This document shows, one piece after another, positions 1-7,419 of a DNA stretch of 19,786 bases. This stretch comes from SAR324 cluster bacterium (GTDB lineage: Bacteria > SAR324 > XYD2-FULL-50-16): assembly GCA_002401295.1 (NCBI GenBank), contig NVSR01000021.1, positions 6,795 to 26,580 on the forward strand, read 5' to 3'. Positions within the stretch are counted from its first letter, which is position 1. Each line of letters begins with the position of its first letter. The translations under genes and the position numbers were made by a program. Under the pieces are notes generated by a model. It was given only the letters and a program-made list of their open reading frames with translations, ran no database searches and was not told the origin of the DNA.

Positions 1-101
1 CGATGTTGAGATAAACCGGTGGCCGGTCTAGCAATAGATTTGATGTTGAAGGTAGCTTGGCAGGAAATTCTACTGAAAGGCAAAGATAGATAAGCACACA
101 T
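1..101 (-). CDS. Possible 5' end of a cobalamin-riboswitch-controlled gene (partial)
   Basis: An AAGGAG Shine-Dalgarno (minus strand, 115-110) lies 8 nt before an ATG at 101, and the frame stays open to the left edge of the window (33 codons). It sits directly downstream of a cobalamin riboswitch, so a B12-related gene is expected here, such as a transporter, synthesis enzyme or B12-independent isozyme. The visible peptide (begins MCAYLSLPFS) matches nothing I recognise and its composition is not strongly protein-like. A second frame, starting at a GTG at 97, is also open to the edge and looks at least as plausible. An ATG at 108 gives only 12 codons and is too close to the Shine-Dalgarno. 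The reading frame is therefore unresolved. Confidence 0.25.
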   Translation of the reverse strand, partial: MCAYLSLPFSRISCQATFNIKSIARPATGLSQH

Positions 102-135
102 CGGTCATTCTCCTTTTCCACGAGGATTGATGATT

Positions 136-225
136 AGTTGGAAGTTCTGACTTATCACCTCATTGAGGCAAATTACAGTTGCGGGCCAGTGAGGGGATTT
201 CACCCTGCTTCATCCATCGATAAAT
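136..225 (-). promoter_or_regulatory. Cobalamin (B12) riboswitch, compact form
   Basis: Read on the minus strand, the region carries the conserved core of a cobalamin riboswitch in the right order. GGTGAAATCC lies at 204-195, followed by CTGGCCCGCAACTGTAA at 189-173. A small hairpin CCTC-AAT-GAGG follows at about 168-158. A B12-box-like AAGTCAGAACTTCC is at 153-140. About 25-30 nt later comes the AAGGAG Shine-Dalgarno of the leftward reading frame. No U-tract terminator lies between the box and the start, so translational control is the simpler guess. The short linker between the ACTGT element and the B12 box suggests the compact subtype. The 5' paired element upstream of 225 could not be defined by eye, so the true start may extend toward 260. 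Confidence 0.8.
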
Positions 226-321
226 TAAATAAACAACTGAACTTTAGAGAAAAAAGCTTTATCCGTCAAGAAATTGCGTGTTCCTTGGCTCTCCCTTTCC
301 AGTATTGGAGGAGCCTAAATT

Positions 322-1323
322 TCATACCATCTCCTGACTTTCGGCTCCTTCCCAGTTCGGATCATCCTCATGCTCCATGAGGAATTTTCGCTTAGGTACA
401 TTGTACTTGGTATCTAAATATAAAAATTTAATGGAGGCAAAGAAGGGACTATGATCAAAATCTCCTGGAACAATATGACTATAGTGTTTTTTGAGATGGG
501 ATATTAATTCCACATAATCCTGCACAGAACGGATTTTCCTTACTTTGGTCCTCCCCTTGGGTTTACGAAACCTAAGAGATGGTGTGATGGGGTAATGGGC
601 TTTCTGAAATCCGTGTGCGATCATTCCGGAACAGATATAATAATTCTCAAATTTCGTGTCGCCCCCAATATAGAGTTTTGTATCCGGTCGAAACTTGGAA
701 TACCAATATTTGAAAAAGAGTTTTTCAATATTCTCCAAGTTGTACTGGGGTTGGGTTTTCAGCATATGCTCCATATGTCGCATGACAACTCTTTTCCCTC
801 TGGGCCCCAACATCACCGGGCGGCAAATACGCAGATCCAAATGAATGTATTTATCAATCGGACACAGTAAAACGCCCTCAGGATCCGCTTCAATAAGTTC
901 CCCCTTGCCGCGATAAAAAGCGGCATGACTGTAAGGGGATTGAGTCAAAGTTTGAATCATGCGGCTCACCCTCTGATTGCCACGCACTAATAGAACATCA
1001 CAGGGCTTAGCTACCTCCAGGAAACGCTTACGCTTGTAAGCAATCAAAGCAGCCTCTTCTTCAATAGAACCTAACAGAGGTTGCGCCGATTCGTAGCCCG
1101 GTATGATCTCCATCAAGTAGTCGATCATTTTCGCATAAATGATATCCTTGATAATGGCAGGAGAAAGCTCTTTCCCTAATTCATTGATACTATCAAAAAG
1201 CCTAAAAACGGCCTTATCAAAAAGGGGATTACTGCCGTCCAAAAGTTTCCGGTTCAAAAGCTTTCGCAGATTATCAGGGTCAAAAAATGATTGAATTCCA
1301 GGGGCTTTCATTGCATCACTCAC
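322..1323 (-). CDS. YiiX-like permuted papain-fold (NlpC/P60-type) protein
   Basis: This 333-aa protein resembles the YiiX/YaeF circularly permuted NlpC/P60 (papain-like) amidases. The core begins near residue 107 with a family-typical stretch (CDVLLVRGNQ). It continues with the candidate catalytic His133 in SPYSHAAFY and Glu145 in GELIEADPEG, and the candidate nucleophile Cys231 in YYICSGMIAHGF. A PGDFDHSPFF stretch near 287-296 is also typical of the family. Residues 1-100 are an additional, probably helical, N-terminal region with no signal peptide or membrane segment, so a cytoplasmic location is likely. The substrate is unknown; relatives are thought to cleave amide or ester bonds in peptidoglycan or lipids. 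The start is GTG with no good Shine-Dalgarno; an ATG four codons downstream (1311) is an alternative. It lies divergent to ycgN. Confidence 0.7.
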   Translation of the reverse strand: MSDAMKAPGIQSFFDPDNLRKLLNRKLLDGSNPLFDKAVFRLFDSINELGKELSPAIIKDIIYAKMIDYLMEIIPGYESAQPLLGSIEEEAALIAYKRKRFLEVAKPCDVLLVRGNQRVSRMIQTLTQSPYSHAAFYRGKGELIEADPEGVLLCPIDKYIHLDLRICRPVMLGPRGKRVVMRHMEHMLKTQPQYNLENIEKLFFKYWYSKFRPDTKLYIGGDTKFENYYICSGMIAHGFQKAHYPITPSLRFRKPKGRTKVRKIRSVQDYVELISHLKKHYSHIVPGDFDHSPFFASIKFLYLDTKYNVPKRKFLMEHEDDPNWEGAESQEMV

Positions 1324-1397
1324 GATAAAGAAGACTCAATTCAGTCCATTGATGACTCTTCGCTTAATTCATCAGACTCATGACTTAGAAAGTATTC

Positions 1398-1426
1398 AGT
1401 ATAGCAAAATTCTCTTTGGGATTAAA
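1398..1426 (-). promoter_or_regulatory. Candidate extended -10 promoter for the YiiX-like gene
   Basis: On the minus strand, TGCTATACT (1406-1398) is a TGN extended -10 with a 5/6 match to TATAAT. A weak TTTAAT lies 17 nt upstream at 1426-1421. This would start transcription near 1391, about 68 nt before the GTG start. It was found by eye only. The plus-strand promoter of ycgN should also lie in this 270-base divergent gap; TTGCTT-17 nt-TATGTT at 1473-1501 is a weak candidate. Confidence 0.4.
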
Positions 1427-1593
1427 GATGTTTCTCAAAGAAGAGAGTAACTTAAAGGATCCCCTTGATTCTTTGCTTGTCTTTTTTCCCATGCCTATGT
1501 TGCTCTGAAAAAAGCAGGGGGACTTCCCCTATACCTAGAATCCTGGCTTGCTCCAAGGACTCAATTTCATATGACCCATTGAGAAGTGCTCCA

Positions 1594-2076
1594 ATGACTG
1601 ATTTTTGGAAACGAAAAACATTAGACGAGATGACCCCAGAGGAATGGGAGTCTTTATGCGATGGCTGTGGGGTTTGCTGCCTGCACCAGATTGAAGATGA
1701 AGATACGGGGACTTTGTATTCCACCTGGGTGGGCTGCCAGTACCTGGACACTAAAGCCTGTCGCTGCACTCGCTATCAAGAGAGGAGTGAGTTAGTCAAA
1801 GGATGCGTGACCTTAACTCCCGAACTTTCCCGTAATCTTTATTGGATTCCCCCCACCTGCGCCTACCGCTTGCTGGCAGAGGGCAAACCCTTGCCGGAAT
1901 GGCATCCTCTGGTCAGCGGAGATCCCGAAAGTGTGCATGAAGCCGGGATTTCAGTACAAGACAAAGTGATTCCGGAACAATCTATCAACCTGGAGAACCT
2001 CACAGACTACGTCATTGACGACGACGATGATGAGGATGAGGATGAAGAAGAGGAGGAAGGGGAGGAAGAGGAATAA
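1594..2076 (+). CDS. ycgN: YcgN/UPF0260 family cysteine-cluster protein with acidic tail
   Basis: This is a 160-aa member of the UPF0260 (YcgN) family of small cysteine-rich proteins, whose CxxCxxCC-type clusters are thought to bind zinc or iron. Near the N-terminus DFWKRKTLDEMTPEEW is followed by ESLCDGCGVCCLH, with Cys22, 25, 28 and 29. Further cysteines are at 48, 56, 58, 71 and 89, and the family stretch TCAYRLLAEGKPLPEWHPL is at 88-106. The biochemical role is not established. An in-frame ORF extends upstream to 1465, but homology begins at the ATG at 1594, which has a weak GAGAAG Shine-Dalgarno, so that start was chosen. The C-terminus is unusual: residues 142-160 are almost pure Asp/Glu, beyond the normal end of the family. 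This tail is encoded by the GA-rich run that overlaps the convergent crotonase gene. Confidence 0.85.
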   Translation: MTDFWKRKTLDEMTPEEWESLCDGCGVCCLHQIEDEDTGTLYSTWVGCQYLDTKACRCTRYQERSELVKGCVTLTPELSRNLYWIPPTCAYRLLAEGKPLPEWHPLVSGDPESVHEAGISVQDKVIPEQSINLENLTDYVIDDDDDEDEDEEEEEGEEEE

Positions 2077-2849
2077 AACTGAGGCGCTCTCTTTTCCAAA
2101 AATGCCAGTTTGCCTTCCTTGTGATCGTCACTGGCAAAGGACTCTTCAATAATCCGATTGGCTTGCTCCATGGACTCTGCATTGAGTCCCTGCTGTCCCA
2201 TTCGGTTCAGAATGAACTTATGCCCTCTTAATGAGAGAGGAGAAAGACGTCCTATTTCTCCTGCCAAATCATAAACCGCACCCTGTAATTCCTCGGGTGG
2301 CAAAATCTGATCCAAGGCACCAAATTTATCCAGTTGTGGTGCCGTGAAAGCTCTGCCTGTATAAATCATTTTTTTGGTATTAGCCAAACCAATTACATTC
2401 TTAACCCTTTCCAATCCTGCAACCGAGTAAACCACACCAATCTTTGCCGGGGGCATGCACATTTTTACATGGCTGGCAGCATAGCGGAAATCACAAGCAA
2501 AAGCTAATTCACAACCACCTCCATAGACAGAGCCATTCAACATGGCAATGGTAGGAAAAGGAAAAGCTTCAATAGCCTGGACCGCAACATCCAAAGGTTT
2601 TTTCGTGGCGAACTCCTTCGCCTCGGGTGAACCTGCTGTAGGGATTCGTGAGATATCATAACCCGCGGAAAAAAAGCCCTCTCCTTCCCCCTTTAAGATC
2701 AAGATAATTGTTTGTGACTCCTGCTCATATTTCTGCAAGGTATCAGCCAACTCCAGCAACATTTCTGGAGTCAATGAATTCTTTTTTTCAGGACGATTGA
2801 AACTGATTTCCAGTAGATGCTCTTTTTCGGTAACTAATAGGTCAGCCAT
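2007..2849 (-). CDS. Crotonase-family enzyme, methylmalonyl-CoA decarboxylase-like
   Basis: This enoyl-CoA hydratase/isomerase superfamily protein has 280 aa from the chosen start. The oxyanion-hole segments are FSAGYDIS (60-67) and YGGGCELAFACD (109-120). Glu114 occupies the first catalytic Glu position of classical hydratases. The second, normally in a PE-type motif, is replaced: the sequence reads PPAKIGVVYSVAG, with Ala135. Tyr141 there, the FSAGxDI stretch and the EGKLAFLEKRAPQF end resemble E. coli ScpB (methylmalonyl-CoA decarboxylase). A plain hydratase activity is therefore doubtful and a decarboxylase-like or other crotonase reaction is possible. The ORF opens at a GTG at 2894, but homology starts at the ATG at 2849; neither has a convincing Shine-Dalgarno. 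The last about 20 residues are mostly Ser, beyond the family's usual end, and overlap ycgN. It is the last gene of a leftward cluster with lnt. Confidence 0.8.
   Translation of the reverse strand: MADLLVTEKEHLLEISFNRPEKKNSLTPEMLLELADTLQKYEQESQTIILILKGEGEGFFSAGYDISRIPTAGSPEAKEFATKKPLDVAVQAIEAFPFPTIAMLNGSVYGGGCELAFACDFRYAASHVKMCMPPAKIGVVYSVAGLERVKNVIGLANTKKMIYTGRAFTAPQLDKFGALDQILPPEELQGAVYDLAGEIGRLSPLSLRGHKFILNRMGQQGLNAESMEQANRIIEESFASDDHKEGKLAFLEKRAPQFYSSSSPSSSSSSSSSSSSSSMT
2017..2073. repeat. GA-rich trinucleotide low-complexity run shared by two convergent genes
   Basis: A 57-base run of imperfect GAN triplets (GAC, GAT, GAG, GAA, with one GGG). On the plus strand it encodes 18 Asp/Glu residues and one Gly, the C-terminal tail of the YcgN protein. 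On the minus strand, in a different phase, TCN codons give a run of Ser with one Pro, the C-terminal tail of the crotonase-family protein. Both proteins appear complete before the run. Confidence 0.9.
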
Positions 2850-2927
2850 AAAATTTTCTGGTCTCGTGGTTAGCTTCGTAACAACTCCCCCCACTTAAGC
2901 TTCGCTATAGGCAGAGAATTCTCTTAG

Positions 2928-4514
2928 TCATGTTAAATTCTGCAACACTTTTTTCTTCGAAACCGGTATTTTCTGAATTCTGATTCGCCAAAAGCTCCAT
3001 GCCAGCAGGATTAATGTCAAAAAACGAACTGAATTTAGGAAAAGATAAGGATGGGCGGAGAAAAAACTTCCACCACTATTCGGGTCAAAGGGCATATCAA
3101 CAACCCACTGCCCTTTCTTCCAAAAAGGAGATATAAAGGCAAAACGTCCATTTGGCAAAACGATGGAGGAGGAACCATTATAGACGACATGAATCACCTG
3201 AACACGATTTTCCACAGCTCGTAATGTGGTAGAACTCCGATGTTGCGCCGCTTGCGCTCCCTTTCCATACCAGCCATCGTTACTTTGCACGAGGATTACC
3301 TTAGCCTTCCCCTCATCACCAATTTTGCCTGCTACAAACTGACTGAACATAATTTCGTAACAAATAGCTGGCGTTATCCTCATCCCACCGGTCAAAAAGA
3401 TTTTATTCTCATCCCCCGGTATAATGGAGACAGGCAGTCCATTTTTTTGTGCCCAATCATTAAACCGGTTTAAAAGGGGAATATATTCTCCAAAGAGTAC
3501 CAACTTTTGCTTATGATAGATCCCTCCCAAATGTCCCTTTTCAGTCATCCAAATGGAACTGTTACGGAATAGTTTTTGCCCTTGCTGTCGTTCTACCATC
3601 TGATCATGAAAAATGATGGGAATATTCAGCTCTTTGGTTGCCTTTAAGAGAGCCTTTCGAATCTTGCTATCATAAAAAAATCCCAGAAGATTTCCCTCCG
3701 GCCAAACAATCAAATCCGGTTTCTGAGAGCGCATTTTTTGGCTCATGCCCATTTCCATGGGGTAGTAGTAACTATAGCCGGGCTTCGGAGCAACACTGTT
3801 CAAGGAGGGGCGACGATTGGGTTGTACTATACCAATCTTTTTATCACTCCACTCATTGACTTTCTGATCCCAAACAGCCAGAGACTGCCAACCATACCCG
3901 AACCAGGCTGCCAATAAAAGGAGTGGCAGGATCAAAGATTGGAAACCGGACTTCTGACGAACCGCTTTCAGCAAAGAGTATCCCGTAATATTTGCCAGAG
4001 CGATGATAAAATCCATTCCTTCAGTCCCCACAAAGCTCATCCCCTGTAAAGTCAGAGGTAACTCTGCCGTAGCATTCGCCAGATTAAAAAGGAAGAGACT
4101 AGGAAATAGAGACCAGCAGGTGACGGTTACCATCGGAAAAATTAGTACCGGTGGGATTCTAGAATGTTTTTTCAACCAAGTAAAAACAAGGAAAATCAAG
4201 GCAAATAGCTGAGCAGAGTAAAAACCATATGCCAGCCAAATTAAATAATTTAGTGGCCGTGGAATCTCCATGAAATGCTCTGCCACATAACCCAGCCAGA
4301 TATAACCTCCGCAAACTAAAACCATGCCACTCAGTGTAGTGAGCCAATAAACTTCACGGTACCCACGATTCTCGATCGCAAAGAATAAGGGGATGAAACC
4401 AAACCAGATCAGCTCAGAGTAATTAAAAGCAGGGAATGCGAGCATCAGCAATACTCCTGACAAGAGTGCTAATGCTGTGGTGGGGAGGTTCTTTTTTTGT
4501 AAGAGATAACTCAT
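2928..4514 (-). CDS. lnt: Apolipoprotein N-acyltransferase
   Basis: This 528-aa inner-membrane enzyme adds the third acyl chain to the N-terminal cysteine of lipoproteins. The N-terminal part (about 1-205) has several hydrophobic segments, including AFPAFNYSELIWFGFIPLFF and the stretch around 191-205. A nitrilase-like catalytic domain follows. The catalytic triad is visible as Glu273 in VWPEGN, Lys337 in KQKLVLFGEYIP and Cys385 in PAICYE. The family motif NDGWYG is at 412-417 and LRAVENR is at 431-437. A last hydrophobic segment near 493-508 gives the usual C-terminal membrane helix. Length is normal for Lnt. The gene follows a putative lipoprotein gene on the same strand with a 29-nt gap, suggesting co-transcription. 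The ATG start at 4514 has only a weak upstream Shine-Dalgarno. The assignment is firm. Confidence 0.95.
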   Translation of the reverse strand: MSYLLQKKNLPTTALALLSGVLLMLAFPAFNYSELIWFGFIPLFFAIENRGYREVYWLTTLSGMVLVCGGYIWLGYVAEHFMEIPRPLNYLIWLAYGFYSAQLFALIFLVFTWLKKHSRIPPVLIFPMVTVTCWSLFPSLFLFNLANATAELPLTLQGMSFVGTEGMDFIIALANITGYSLLKAVRQKSGFQSLILPLLLLAAWFGYGWQSLAVWDQKVNEWSDKKIGIVQPNRRPSLNSVAPKPGYSYYYPMEMGMSQKMRSQKPDLIVWPEGNLLGFFYDSKIRKALLKATKELNIPIIFHDQMVERQQGQKLFRNSSIWMTEKGHLGGIYHKQKLVLFGEYIPLLNRFNDWAQKNGLPVSIIPGDENKIFLTGGMRITPAICYEIMFSQFVAGKIGDEGKAKVILVQSNDGWYGKGAQAAQHRSSTTLRAVENRVQVIHVVYNGSSSIVLPNGRFAFISPFWKKGQWVVDMPFDPNSGGSFFSAHPYLFLNSVRFLTLILLAWSFWRIRIQKIPVSKKKVLQNLT

Positions 4515-4543
4515 GAGAACTAGGTTGAGGACATAGAAAGGGA

Positions 4544-5251
4544 CTAATAACGTACAGAGTAACCTTCAGGAATCTCAGAAAAGCCTACCTCTTCTGCTTT
4601 GCCAGGTGTGAACTCAGTGATCACTAGTTTGATTGAAGTTTTTTGCTTGAGGTCTTCCAGTAAGATGATCTTGGGGAAGAGCACCCCCTGATAGAGTTTC
4701 CATTTTTTATAACGAACCTTCAGATGACTCCCCATAGTTTTTTTCGTCACTTCCTTGGGCTGAAGGCCCTCATAAACGAATTGCAGCTCATTACTAATAT
4801 TAGAAATTTCTCGCCCCCAAAGAATCTCCAAAAACTCACTGACTTCTAAATCCATCATTTCAGGGATTCTCTTACGATTTTCCCTGTTATTTCGCAAGTC
4901 ATAGAAGATCTTTTGATCACGATCCATAATTTGAATTTTAATTGGATCCATATAATTGATGAGCAGTTCTCCTCCCAAAGGATGGTAAGCAGTAAATCTC
5001 ATCTGATTCTGAGCGGTGATAATAATACTACAAGATCCACTTTGATTAACAGTCGAACTCTTAATTTGAATTTTACAGCGAGCAATATAGTCCAGATTAA
5101 TGGCCTGAACTTGGTAGGCCTTCAACTGCTTTATCTCCCTTTGCAAATCCAACGTAGGAGCAGGGCGAGCTTGACATCCCACAAAGAGTACCAAAAAACT
5201 GTAGAAAAAAAATCGCCATTTGAGGGCACTATACTGCGGTTGAGTAGGCAC
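4544..5251 (-). CDS. Putative outer-membrane lipoprotein, LolB/DUF4292-like
   Basis: This 235-aa protein has a short N-terminal signal: basic residues K11-R13, a hydrophobic run FFFYSFLVL and a lipobox FVGC with the acylated Cys at 26. The mature part is rich in beta-type segments. It includes about 70-115 (IIITAQNQMRFTAYHPLGGE and following), a middle acidic part, and a C-terminal strand-rich stretch ending in GYSVRY. The layout resembles LolB-type or DUF4292 lipoproteins (half-barrel lipid-binding fold), but no decisive motif is seen. The position immediately before lnt fits a role in lipoprotein maturation or sorting; this is inference from context. The start is GTG with no clear Shine-Dalgarno, but the signal peptide fixes the N-terminus within a few residues. 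Confidence 0.6.
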   Translation of the reverse strand: MPTQPQYSALKWRFFFYSFLVLFVGCQARPAPTLDLQREIKQLKAYQVQAINLDYIARCKIQIKSSTVNQSGSCSIIITAQNQMRFTAYHPLGGELLINYMDPIKIQIMDRDQKIFYDLRNNRENRKRIPEMMDLEVSEFLEILWGREISNISNELQFVYEGLQPKEVTKKTMGSHLKVRYKKWKLYQGVLFPKIILLEDLKQKTSIKLVITEFTPGKAEEVGFSEIPEGYSVRY

Positions 5252-5329
5252 GGATTACACTGTAATATTATAGGTTTATAATTCTATTCACTTCCCATAT
5301 CGAAACGATCAAACTGTACATACTTGTTG

Positions 5330-7384
5330 CTAATCTTCTTCCAACTCAGGCAGTGTCTCACAAAACAAAAGCTGACCACTATTTTTTTTAATCTGATGCA
5401 ACTCACGAACTAAAAACTTCACGCAAGTTTGCACTTCCGAGGAGTTCCAAGTCCTTTCCGGCAGTAGATGCAAAAAATGATACAAAGGCTCGTAATAAAA
5501 CCCGGAATTGGGTCCTGTCAGAGGGACTTCATTGTAGATAGTCGTGCCATTTTCTGTTTCCACTTCACGGCTCAATACGCGACCAAAATTTTTCTCAGTC
5601 CCCTCTTTAAATAGTAATACATAAGGAAAAAGGCTCTTTTCCTGGATCAATTGGCTGCCTACATTTTTTTGATGGGTAATGCCAAAACAGATGAGATATT
5701 TTTCAAAGCAATAGGCTGCGTAATACTCTTTAATTTTACGTTGACCTTTATAGTTGATCATTTTAACGCGACTATTACTTTGAATCCTATTAAAGACTTG
5801 CTCAAAGACTTTCTGGAATTTAAGCATGCTACTCTCATCCTGCTTGAATAGCCGGGCATTATAGCTATAGTCCTTTTTACTAGCACCGTCATATTCCCCT
5901 CGAAAGGCAATAAGATCAGTATCAACTAGACTAAAGGCTTCACTCATCCTGGCGATACAGGCAGGATCCATGGGTACTGTCTCATCTCCCTTCGCATTCT
6001 TAACACCAACAGTGGGAAAGGCTCGGGCATCCTCTTTCGCAAAGGTTGCATAGACCTTTGTGATTTTATTAAACATCAAGGTCACCCCCTCATTGATCGC
6101 AGAAACCCCCTGCTCAATCACTTGAATCACATTCTTCCAAACTGTCTTCAAAATATTCCGGACTGATAGAGTTTGGATCAAACTCATATCTTTCCCAACA
6201 TTCGTCTTTGACAGTTGTTGAAAGTTACTCATAAACCGATTGATTAAACGATATACAACTGAGGGTGCCAAACCATCCACGAATTGTCGACGGGCCTGTA
6301 TAGTTGCGGGGGCTGAGTACAATGTATCCGAAGTCATTGCTTCCAGTAGCGCCTCTTCAACTTGGCACTGTTGATTCGTTATCAAGCAACCAGCCAGAAT
6401 TTTACTGACATCTTCAGGAGCAATGCCCCTAAAGCGTTCTGGTTTCGTTAATTGGTCGATAAATAATTTATAATATTCATTCCGTTTTAAAGAATAATCA
6501 TAAAGGGCGTTATGGGATTGAATGGTCGAAACAAAGTCTAAAATCACCTTTTGTAACTCATAGGGATCGTCGAGAATATTGCTATAAATCTGCTCCACAT
6601 TTTTTTCACTGAATTCAATGATCTGTAACATCAATTCTACAGGAGAGCGACTTTCTGAAAATTGCTCTAAGAAACTCTGATCAAAGAGTCGTACCAATAC
6701 TTTGGCCACATCGGAAACAAACAAGTACAAACTGCCCCGGTCCAAATGGATTGACTTTGGGCTAAAAATCTCTTCAGTAGAAACCAGGATTTCCACGTTG
6801 GTATTGATACTGGCAAAGGTAGGTTTGCTAAATTCCCAAATTAGTTTTTTCTGATCGTTGCCACTGAGCATCAATAGTGCGGGAATCAGCTTGCCAATAC
6901 TGATTTGACTACTGAAAAAATTCATGGTTTCCAGAATATAAAACCTTTTCTGATTGGGCATGCTATTGATTGTTTCCCGCATTTGATGCATAGAAGAGCG
7001 GATCTCAGCCACAATTTCGGGGGAAACAAGCGCCTCATCACTTTTTTCAAAAAAAACGTCTACTGCTTTGGATGATAATTTGGGCGCGTTAGCAATCATT
7101 GTTTCCAAAGTAAAATCCCTACGCTTCTTCTCAATGATCAACTTCTGTTCTTTGGCTTTACAGTGTAGCAGGAACTGCTTGACTTTTTTCTTAAATAATT
7201 CCTGTTCACTAGAAAGAGATTCTGAATTGTTGGCTATCATATATCGATTACAATAAGTAAAAAAAGGTTCCAAGGATAGGGCGGGAACTACCCTTGTGGG
7301 TACCAGAATTTTTAAAATTCGTATACAAGCTCTATACCAAGGGGCCTGATATTCCTTCAAGGAGAATACCTGAATTAATTGCAC
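5330..7384 (-). CDS. Large uncharacterised protein (684 aa)
   Basis: I do not recognise this family. The frame is long and uninterrupted and is the only plausible gene across 2 kb. The protein is soluble-looking, without a signal peptide or obvious membrane helix. It is rich in Lys, Glu, Gln, Phe and Leu, with long probably helical stretches (for example 60-130 and 400-450). Its C-terminal third (about 490-670) is more mixed, with many aromatic residues (KEYYAAYCFEKYLICFG, GFYYEPLYHFLHLLPERTW), suggesting a separate folded domain. The tail is acidic (LPELEED). No nucleotide-binding, kinase, peptidase or DNA-binding motif is evident. It precedes the lipoprotein-lnt cluster by 78 nt on the same strand. 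The start is GTG without a Shine-Dalgarno; the first 48 residues before Met49 are uncertain. It diverges from trmN6 with only 35 nt between. Confidence 0.75.
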   Translation of the reverse strand: MQLIQVFSLKEYQAPWYRACIRILKILVPTRVVPALSLEPFFTYCNRYMIANNSESLSSEQELFKKKVKQFLLHCKAKEQKLIIEKKRRDFTLETMIANAPKLSSKAVDVFFEKSDEALVSPEIVAEIRSSMHQMRETINSMPNQKRFYILETMNFFSSQISIGKLIPALLMLSGNDQKKLIWEFSKPTFASINTNVEILVSTEEIFSPKSIHLDRGSLYLFVSDVAKVLVRLFDQSFLEQFSESRSPVELMLQIIEFSEKNVEQIYSNILDDPYELQKVILDFVSTIQSHNALYDYSLKRNEYYKLFIDQLTKPERFRGIAPEDVSKILAGCLITNQQCQVEEALLEAMTSDTLYSAPATIQARRQFVDGLAPSVVYRLINRFMSNFQQLSKTNVGKDMSLIQTLSVRNILKTVWKNVIQVIEQGVSAINEGVTLMFNKITKVYATFAKEDARAFPTVGVKNAKGDETVPMDPACIARMSEAFSLVDTDLIAFRGEYDGASKKDYSYNARLFKQDESSMLKFQKVFEQVFNRIQSNSRVKMINYKGQRKIKEYYAAYCFEKYLICFGITHQKNVGSQLIQEKSLFPYVLLFKEGTEKNFGRVLSREVETENGTTIYNEVPLTGPNSGFYYEPLYHFLHLLPERTWNSSEVQTCVKFLVRELHQIKKNSGQLLFCETLPELEED

Positions 7385-7419
7385 AAAACCAGTGCCGAGT
7401 AAATTAAAATAAGGGAAGC

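Noticed and set aside
138..380. Plus-strand 80-codon frame
   Set aside because: It lies across the cobalamin riboswitch core and the 3' end of the YiiX-like gene; no homology or good start.
1465..1593. 43-codon upstream extension of ycgN
   Set aside because: Family similarity begins at the ATG at 1594; the extension has no YcgN-like sequence.
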